A stretch of DNA of 9,942 nt from Pseudomonadota bacterium (GTDB lineage: Bacteria > Pseudomonadota > Alphaproteobacteria > Rhizobiales > Xanthobacteraceae), in contig JAEWBW010000589.1 of NCBI GenBank assembly GCA_023390955.1, positions 1 through 9,942 on the forward strand, written 5' to 3'. Both the position numbers and the translations under genes were made by a program. Below the pieces are notes generated by a model, which made no database searches, had not been told where the DNA came from, and saw only the letters and a program-made list of their open reading frames with translations. Below, in pieces: positions 5,111 to 9,942 of the stretch (the first letter of the stretch is position 1; the number at the start of each line of letters is the position of its first letter).

Positions 5111-5156
5111 TGGACGCAACAGCCTGCCCACAGCCGGGCAGGTTCAGGGAGTGGTG

Positions 5157-5726
5157 ATGAGCGAGGACGGAAAGGACGCTGGCCTGGTCGCGATGATCAG
5201 CGGCATTTTGGGAGGCGGCAAGCGCGCCAGCCAATCCGCCGCTGTACCTCCGCCGCTCGCCGAGGCGCCACCGACGATCCCGGCGATCGAGCCGGCCCAC
5301 GGGGGGGCGGCCGACAAGGCATCCCCGGCCGACGAGCCTGTGGCGGATGCCAAGCCCACGTCGGGCAAGCCTTCGTCAGGCAAGGGTTCGTCAGACAAGG
5401 GTTCGCCATCGAACAATCCGAAGCGGCCGAGTGCCGCCGCGCAAGAGGACGAAGAGTTGTCGCCGCTCGATCGTGCCCCCGTCGGCCCGAGCGGCAAGCG
5501 CCGTCTGCCTGCCAACGCAATCGCTTCGCTCGTTCACGGCGAACTGCAGAAGATCGACGGCTTTCCCGCGACCGGCACCTCGATCACCGTTTACGGCTAT
5601 CAGCACTGGAACGCGATGATCACGTTTGCGCCGTTCTCGACCACGTTCGAGCAAGCCAAGCGGTTTCGCCAGGCGCTGCCGGACCTGGTGTTCAAGCTGC
5701 GGCAGCATGTCGAGCTCGAAATCTAG
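5157..5726 (+). CDS. Protein with disordered linker and conserved-looking C-terminal domain (189 aa)
   Basis: ATG at 5157 is preceded by AGGGAG (5146-5151), five bases away. In-frame GTGs at 5151 and 5154 are less likely starts. Residues 1-22 include a short hydrophobic Gly-rich stretch (GLVAMISGILGGG). Residues 25-114 are a low-complexity linker rich in Pro, Ala, Ser and Lys, with a tandem five-residue repeat at about 69-83. Residues 115-189 form an ordered domain, NAIASLVHGELQKIDGFPAT, then strand-like TSITVYGYQHWNAMITFAP, a helix FEQAKRFRQALPDLVFKLRQ and a last strand VELEI. There is no signal peptide or membrane helix. The two-part build suggests a tethered binding domain. No family is recognised. 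The stop lies 27 bp from the convergent TPR gene. Confidence 0.75.
   Translation: MSEDGKDAGLVAMISGILGGGKRASQSAAVPPPLAEAPPTIPAIEPAHGGAADKASPADEPVADAKPTSGKPSSGKGSSDKGSPSNNPKRPSAAAQEDEELSPLDRAPVGPSGKRRLPANAIASLVHGELQKIDGFPATGTSITVYGYQHWNAMITFAPFSTTFEQAKRFRQALPDLVFKLRQHVELEI
5361..5405 (+). repeat. Three 15-bp tandem repeats inside the linker of the 189-aa protein
   Basis: Three in-frame copies of TCAGGCAAGGGTTCG (5361-5375, 5376-5390, 5391-5405) encode S-G/D-K-P/G-S units. Copies two and three differ at one base and copy one at three, which points to recent slippage or duplication. Copy number may vary between strains without breaking the frame. Confidence 0.7.
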
Positions 5727-5753
5727 CAGCGAGTTACTTTCGCTCCAGGATGA

Positions 5754-7553
5754 TCATGGCTTCTCGCCGAGCGATCGCAGAGCGGCCTGCGCGGCACGCC
5801 GCTCAATGAAGCCGGCTGGGCAGTTGAGTCCGTTTCGGAACAGCTTGATGGCGCGCCAATCCTCGCCCTTCAGGCTGACAAAGGCCGCAAGATAGACCGT
5901 GGATTCGCAGGACTGCTCGCTGTCCTTGGTGGAGTCCGGATCCCTGCCCATCGCGTTGGCTTCCTTCGGATCGAGCTCGCCAAGGAAGACACGCAACAAC
6001 GGTCCGGGCCAGGTCGTCAGATCGAGCTGCCCGCGCGTCTGCGCCAGCCGACCACTTTGGCCGCTCTTGCGCAGGGCGATCTCGAGCCACAGCGCACTGT
6101 AGCCGTCCTTCGGGTTGAGATCCGCAGCCTTGGTCAGATCAGGCAGGGCTGCGGCCGCAGAGGTTCCGTACAGGCGCAAGATCCCGCGCTGACGCAGGGT
6201 CGTGGCGGATTCGGGCGCCAGCCGCAGGGTCTCGTCGAAATCCGCCAGCGCTTTCGCCTTGTCGTCCTTTGCCCAATACGAATCTGCCCGCGCGGCGAAC
6301 GCGCCGGGCGACTTGGCGTCGAGCCGGATTGCGTCGCCGAAATCCGCGATGGCGCGGTCGTAGTCATCCATGCGGTTGCGCGACAGTCCGCGGCCGAAAT
6401 AGGCCGCGGTGCTGTTCGCGTCGATTCGGATGGTCTCGTCGTAGTCCGCGATGGCGCGATCGTAGTTCTTCTTGACGGCGCGGTAGATGTTGCCCCGCAT
6501 CAGGAAGGCGTTGTTGGCTTTTGGTTCGAGCCGAATGGTGGCGTCGAAATCCGCAATCGCCCGATCGAAGTCCTTCTTGTACTGATAGGCCAGACCGCGC
6601 TTGTAGTAGCCCATCGACGAGGGGTCGATAGCGATCGCCTTGTCGCAATCGGCGACGGCCTTGTCGAAGTCTTTCCTGTCCAGATAGAGCTGCGCGCGGT
6701 CGAGATAGGCCTCTGTGGAATTCGGATCGAGACGGATGGCTTCGACCAGATCGGCGAGGGCAAGATCGGGATTCTTCTGCGCCAGGTAAAGCAGCGCGCG
6801 GCGGCGACGGGCGTCTGACGAACGGGAGTCGAGGCGGATCGACTCGTCATAGTCCGCCATCGCGCGGTCGTTATCCTTCTTCGCGGCATAGACATTGGCG
6901 CGGTTGAAGTAGAGCGTCGACTTGGTCTTGGCGGAGTCTGCGCGCGCCAGAGCCCGTCCGTAATCGGCGATCGCGCCGTCGGTGTCGCCCTTTGCGTATA
7001 TGGCGTTGCCGCGTGCGAGATACCCGCGGGAGGCGTCAGGATCGGACCTGATCGACTTTTCGGCGTCCGCCAGCGCCTGGTCGAAATCGCGCCGCTTGTA
7101 GAAGACGAAACTCCGCCCGGCCAGGGCGTTTCCATGTTGGGGATCGAGGCGCAGCGCCTCGTTGTATTCGGCCATCGCGCGGTCGAATTCCTTCCTGTCG
7201 GCATACAGATTTCCGCGATTGGAATAGGGATGCGCGTAGCGCGGATTGAGCCGGATAGATTCGGCGTATTCGCTGAGCGCGCGGGCCGTATCGCCCTTTT
7301 GCTTGTAGGCGATGCCGAGATTGTTGTGAATGATCGCAAGGTTCTTCGTGTCGGGATTGGTGCGTAGCTGCGCGCGGCAACTCTCGATCGCGACGTCCGG
7401 CGAATATTCGTCCTTCATGTTGGCACACCGTTCGCTGCCCTCGGACGCGCAGACCGGCGCCGGGGCCGACAGCAAAGCGACGGCCGCGAAGACAAATATT
7501 GCAGCGCGGGGAGCGCGACCGGGCGGCCGTTGCCCGAAGCAGGCGTTCATCAT
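5754..7553 (-). CDS. Exported TPR-repeat protein, about 12 repeats (599 aa)
   Basis: ATG at 7553-7551 is chosen because AAGGA lies five bases upstream. An upstream in-frame TTG at 7571 has no better signal, and an ATG at 7550 follows directly. Residues 1-36 form a signal peptide: an Arg-containing N-region, the hydrophobic IFVFAAVALLSAPAP and cleavage after VCA. Cys43 and Cys59 may pair. Residues of about 70-485 hold about 12 tandem 34-residue TPR units with the W/Y-x-x-x-G-x-x-Y and AIADYDxAIRLDP pattern, typical of protein-binding scaffolds. Residues of about 486-599 form a C-terminal cap (WLEIALRKSG, TWPGPLLRVFLGEL, then Cys549-Glu-Ser and Leu-Asn-Cys578-Pro). It resembles the tail seen on NlpI-like TPR proteins in this group. 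It is probably periplasmic and divergent from the acyltransferase operon. The partner is unknown. Confidence 0.88.
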   Translation of the reverse strand: MMNACFGQRPPGRAPRAAIFVFAAVALLSAPAPVCASEGSERCANMKDEYSPDVAIESCRAQLRTNPDTKNLAIIHNNLGIAYKQKGDTARALSEYAESIRLNPRYAHPYSNRGNLYADRKEFDRAMAEYNEALRLDPQHGNALAGRSFVFYKRRDFDQALADAEKSIRSDPDASRGYLARGNAIYAKGDTDGAIADYGRALARADSAKTKSTLYFNRANVYAAKKDNDRAMADYDESIRLDSRSSDARRRRALLYLAQKNPDLALADLVEAIRLDPNSTEAYLDRAQLYLDRKDFDKAVADCDKAIAIDPSSMGYYKRGLAYQYKKDFDRAIADFDATIRLEPKANNAFLMRGNIYRAVKKNYDRAIADYDETIRIDANSTAAYFGRGLSRNRMDDYDRAIADFGDAIRLDAKSPGAFAARADSYWAKDDKAKALADFDETLRLAPESATTLRQRGILRLYGTSAAAALPDLTKAADLNPKDGYSALWLEIALRKSGQSGRLAQTRGQLDLTTWPGPLLRVFLGELDPKEANAMGRDPDSTKDSEQSCESTVYLAAFVSLKGEDWRAIKLFRNGLNCPAGFIERRAAQAALRSLGEKP

Positions 7554-7639
7554 GAAATTCCTTGGTCTCAATCCGACGGAACCCGGCTGATTTAAAAATG
7601 CCGCGAGCAGAATTCGTCACCATAGGCAGATCGCCCGCA

Positions 7640-7655
7640 TGACCCAAATGGGTCA
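7640..7655. promoter_or_regulatory. 16-bp palindrome, candidate operator
   Basis: TGACCCAAATGGGTCA has perfect 7-bp arms around a 2-bp centre, the shape of a homodimeric repressor or activator site. It lies 87-102 bp upstream of the TPR start and 324 bp upstream of the acyltransferase start. On the minus strand its outer arm forms a TTGACC word that could double as a -35 box. The regulator family is not identifiable from the site alone. Confidence 0.5.
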
Positions 7656-7764
7656 AGCCGGAACAAGCCATCGTTACGACGGAGCTTTGCGTGAGCTGGC
7701 CACGCCGGCAAAGGCATGAGCAGGAGTCATTTCCAGGCGTTTCCAAATATTGTTGATTGTGGTA

Positions 7765-7777
7765 AGTGCCGGGCACT
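7765..7777. promoter_or_regulatory. 13-bp palindrome in the divergent region
   Basis: AGTGCC and GGCACT are perfect 6-bp arms around a single G. It is 200 bp upstream of the acyltransferase start and could be a second protein site. Chance occurrence in GC-rich DNA is possible, so confidence is low. Confidence 0.3.
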
Positions 7778-7978
7778 CATCAAAAGCTGTGCCTGGCAGT
7801 CCCGCAATGAACTTCGTCCAACGGCTCATGCCCCAGCCGCTCCACCCCAGAGAGTACGTCGAGAGCCGCCAGATTCAGGGCGAATTGGATCTGCGGCAGT
7901 CAGGGCTTGCCGATTGCCACTCGGTCAAATCGTGATCTCGTTGAACGAACTTCCGACGGCAAATCAGAAGTCGATTTG

Positions 7979-9406
7979 ATGCTGTTCTCCAGTCTCTCGT
8001 TCTTGTTCGGCTTTCTCCCCGCCTTGCTCCTCGCTGCTTCGTTCGCGCGCCTCGGTGGCGCACGAATCTACCCCGTTCTCCTGATCACCGCGTCGACGGT
8101 TTTCTACGCGTGGTTCGTCCCGGCCTATGTTTTTCTACTCGGTATCTCGGCGCTCTTTAACTTCGTGCTGTCGACCTACATCGAGAAGGGCGCGAGACCT
8201 CGGCTCTTCGCGGTGGGAATTGCCGCCAATCTGCTGGCCCTCGGCTACTTCAAGTACTGGAATTTCACGGTCGAGAATTTCGACCAGCTGTTCGGCCTGC
8301 CATTCAGCCTGCACCACATCGTTCTGCCTCTCGCGATCTCATTCATCACGTTCGAGCAGATTGCATTCCTCTCGGATGTTCACTCCGGGCGGGTAGAGCG
8401 CGGCTCGCTGGCCAAGTACCTCGCTTTCATCACGCTGTTTCCGAAACTGATCGCAGGGCCGATCATTCGCTATACGGAGATGCTGCCTCAGTTCATGGCG
8501 CTGAGGACGATTTCGATGTCCAGCTTCGTGACGGGCCTGTGCATCTTCTTCGTCGGCCTGTTCAAGAAGGTCGCGATCGCCGATCAACTCGGGCCAACGG
8601 TCGATCGCATCTATGGGGCTGCAACGTCGAGCCTCGTCACTGGCCAGGACGCGGCGTTGGCGACGGCGGCATATGCTGCGCAGATCTATTTCGACTTCTC
8701 GGGCTATTCCGACATGGCCATCGGGTTGGCTTGGATGCTCGGGCTGACGCTGCCGGTCAATTTCTATTCGCCGTACAAGGCCTCCTCGATTATCGAGTTC
8801 TGGCGGCGCTGGCACATCACGCTGTCCCGATTCCTGCGCGACTATCTCTACATCCCTCTGGGGGGAAGCCGCGGCAGCCGCCATCGCACTTATACCAACC
8901 TGCTCCTCGTCATGACGCTCGGAGGACTATGGCACGGGGCGGGGTGGACCTTCGTGGTCTGGGGTCTGTTACATGGCGTGGCTCTCGTCGCCAATCATGT
9001 GTGGAATGCGGCCCGGCCAAAAGCCTTGTCGGAGTCCAAGGTCGGCATTCTGGCCGGTCACCTTGTGACGCTTGGGGTTGTCTTGATCGGCTGGGTCTTC
9101 TTCCGCGCTGCGGACCTTCCCGCTGCCGGCCGTATCATCCGCTCACTGGCCTACCCCGGTGCTGTGTCGATCGACAACACGACGCTGTACACGCTGGCGG
9201 TCGCCTGGCTCGTGATGCTATTCGGCCCTAACACCGCGCAGATGTTTGGGTATCGCTACCTGTTCACCCAGCGGCAGGAGGATTTCCTCAGGCCGATACC
9301 GCTCGTGCGCTACAAAACCGTGGTGTTTGTCGGGGTGCTGGCCGCAATCGCTCTCATTCTCACCTCCGGCGGCAATTCAAATGCCTTCATCTATTTCCAG
9401 TTCTAG
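7979..9406 (+). CDS. MBOAT family O-acyltransferase, AlgI/DltB type (475 aa)
   Basis: ATG at 7979 opens a hydrophobic N-terminus, MLFSSLSFLFGFLPALLLAA. The frame extends upstream, but those 24 residues are polar and not MBOAT-like. About 10-11 membrane segments are visible. Family signatures appear in order: FKYWNFTVENF (91-101), PKLIAGPIIRY (155-165), YFDFSGYSDMAIGLAWMLG (237-255), FWRRWHITLSRFLRDYLYIP (274-293) and GGLWHGAGWTFVVWGLLHG (315-333). His319 matches the catalytic His of AlgI-type enzymes, and His279 and His332 are also conserved. The length fits the family (about 470-520). The protein would take an acyl group from the cytoplasmic side and pass it across the inner membrane to an exported polysaccharide or similar polymer. 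It is the first gene of a pair with the GDSH protein. The substrate is unknown, so algI is not assigned. Confidence 0.95.
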   Translation: MLFSSLSFLFGFLPALLLAASFARLGGARIYPVLLITASTVFYAWFVPAYVFLLGISALFNFVLSTYIEKGARPRLFAVGIAANLLALGYFKYWNFTVENFDQLFGLPFSLHHIVLPLAISFITFEQIAFLSDVHSGRVERGSLAKYLAFITLFPKLIAGPIIRYTEMLPQFMALRTISMSSFVTGLCIFFVGLFKKVAIADQLGPTVDRIYGAATSSLVTGQDAALATAAYAAQIYFDFSGYSDMAIGLAWMLGLTLPVNFYSPYKASSIIEFWRRWHITLSRFLRDYLYIPLGGSRGSRHRTYTNLLLVMTLGGLWHGAGWTFVVWGLLHGVALVANHVWNAARPKALSESKVGILAGHLVTLGVVLIGWVFFRAADLPAAGRIIRSLAYPGAVSIDNTTLYTLAVAWLVMLFGPNTAQMFGYRYLFTQRQEDFLRPIPLVRYKTVVFVGVLAAIALILTSGGNSNAFIYFQF

Positions 9407-9410
9407 CGGT

Positions 9411-9942
9411 ATGCGCCTCGCGCTGCTGCTGTGCACGATGCTGGCCGTCGTCTCCTTCGCGGAATGGTACTCACGAACGTCGCGTCAATACGAGCCGATT
9501 GCCTACCACTTTCTGCGCCACTCGGCGAGCAGCGACCCGACGAACGCGGTCTTCGGAGATTCGCATGTGCTCACAGCGCAACGGATTCCGGGTTACTCAT
9601 TCTTCGGCTGGGCAGGCGAGCAGCCGGAGGAGTTTTTGGCCCTGGTCCAATATCTCTATGCCGATACCAAGCCGAAGCGGATCATCCTGGAAGCCGATCC
9701 GCAATGGTTCGGCGAATATCATGCGGCGCGGGAGAAGTTGGCGACTGCGGACAATTTCATCAACAGGCATATCCCGCTGGTGCTGTCGTCTGCCTATTAT
9801 CGTGCGACCTTGCTGAAGAACCTGGTTGCGGAGATACGGAACTGGTCCAGGTCGTTGTTCATCTCACGTGCGTCGGCCGCCCCGACGGCTCGATCCGCGC
9901 AGACGCGCTGGGGCGAGCTGTTTGGCAAGCCGGGCTTCAATT
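9411..9942 (+). CDS. Membrane-anchored GDSH-motif protein, N-terminal part, partner of the MBOAT gene
   Basis: ATG at 9411 lies 4 bp after the MBOAT stop, and the frame is open for 177 codons to the window edge. Residues 2-18 are hydrophobic (RLALLLCTMLAVVSFAEWY) and act as a signal peptide or anchor. Residues 45-54 read NAVFGDSHVL, a GDSH block like the nucleophile block of AlgX/AlgJ/DltD-type SGNH proteins, with Ser51 as the candidate nucleophile. A strand IILEADPQWF (91-100) follows. The Asp-His pair expected near the C-terminus is outside the window. In MBOAT pairs the periplasmic SGNH-like partner receives the acyl group and places it on the polymer. No SD sequence is evident, so translation may be coupled to the MBOAT gene. 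The family call rests on GDSH plus context. Confidence 0.78.
   Translation, partial: MRLALLLCTMLAVVSFAEWYSRTSRQYEPIAYHFLRHSASSDPTNAVFGDSHVLTAQRIPGYSFFGWAGEQPEEFLALVQYLYADTKPKRIILEADPQWFGEYHAAREKLATADNFINRHIPLVLSSAYYRATLLKNLVAEIRNWSRSLFISRASAAPTARSAQTRWGELFGKPGFN

Larger units (their letters stand above)
7554..7978. other. 425-bp gene-free divergent region
   Basis: It separates the TPR gene (minus) from the acyltransferase operon (plus), so it should hold both promoters. I see palindromes at 7640-7655 and 7765-7777 and a direct TTTCCA repeat at 7730 and 7740, 10 bp apart. An AT-rich TTTAAAAA run at 7591 could serve a minus-strand -10 box. Short open frames here, for example from 7807 (MNFVQRLMPQPLHPREYVES), lack a ribosome site and family likeness. 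No promoter for the acyltransferase gene is convincing. Confidence 0.5.

Noticed and set aside
5727..5753. Short AGCGA/TCGCT stem between the convergent stops
   Set aside because: Only five base pairs with a T-containing loop and no T-run; too weak to call a terminator.
6057..6818. Plus-strand 253-codon open frame inside the TPR gene
   Set aside because: It mirrors the repeats of the TPR gene on the other strand, with repeated V-R-D-G-A-I-V-V text and no start signal.
7716..7979. Open frames of 60-87 codons in the region before the MBOAT gene
   Set aside because: They overlap each other in different frames, lack a ribosome site and show no domain or signal peptide. The stretch looks regulatory.
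8339..8884. Minus-strand 181-codon open frame inside the MBOAT gene
   Set aside because: Polar, Arg/Glu/Gln-rich antisense of a membrane protein with strong family motifs on the plus strand.

Overview
The window reads as chromosomal DNA of a high-GC alphaproteobacterium, most likely Bradyrhizobium or a close relative in the Nitrobacteraceae. The grounds are the GC-rich third codon positions, the many short lineage-type ORFans (tiny exported or helical proteins of 57-100 aa), and one exact match to the alphaproteobacterial general-stress sigma factor (EcfG) promoter pattern. This is recognition from protein style and promoter type, not a database match. No tRNA, rRNA, CRISPR array, transposase or phage gene was seen.

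Layout. Positions 1-450 (minus) hold the N-terminal 150 codons of a formyltransferase-fold protein with the HPSLLPRHRG signature of 10-formyl-THF hydrolase domains. Positions 660-4915 are a run of small genes on both strands around one recognisable membrane protein, an AI-2E/PerM-family permease (2855-3949). The small genes are a Tyr-rich exported protein (660-950), a convergent pair of short helical proteins (1242-1460 and 1470-1772), a small exported protein (1927-2169), a four-cysteine putative zinc-ribbon protein (2177-2404), a basic 77-aa protein (2486-2719), a single-pass membrane protein under a probable EcfG promoter (3950-4123), an exported two-cysteine helical protein with a TTG start (4290-4544) and a 91-aa helical protein (4640-4915). 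Positions 5157-5726 encode a 189-aa protein with a disordered, repeat-containing linker and a conserved-looking C-terminal domain.

Positions 5754-7553 (minus) encode a 599-aa exported protein built of about 12 TPR repeats. After a 425-bp gene-free region with two good palindromes, a plus-strand operon begins. It has an MBOAT O-acyltransferase of the AlgI/DltB type (7979-9406) and, 4 bp later, an N-terminally anchored protein with a GDSH block (9411 to the window edge). MBOAT plus a GDSH/SGNH-like partner is the usual two-part layout for O-acetylating an exported polysaccharide or another cell-surface polymer. The substrate genes are not in view.

The most defensible new points are the EcfG-type promoter set exactly over a tiny membrane protein, the unidentified palindromes between the TPR gene and the acyltransferase operon, the inverted and tandem repeats at 1832-1860, and the formyltransferase that lacks the usual active-site Asn. 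I see no clear evidence for a wholly new multi-gene system.
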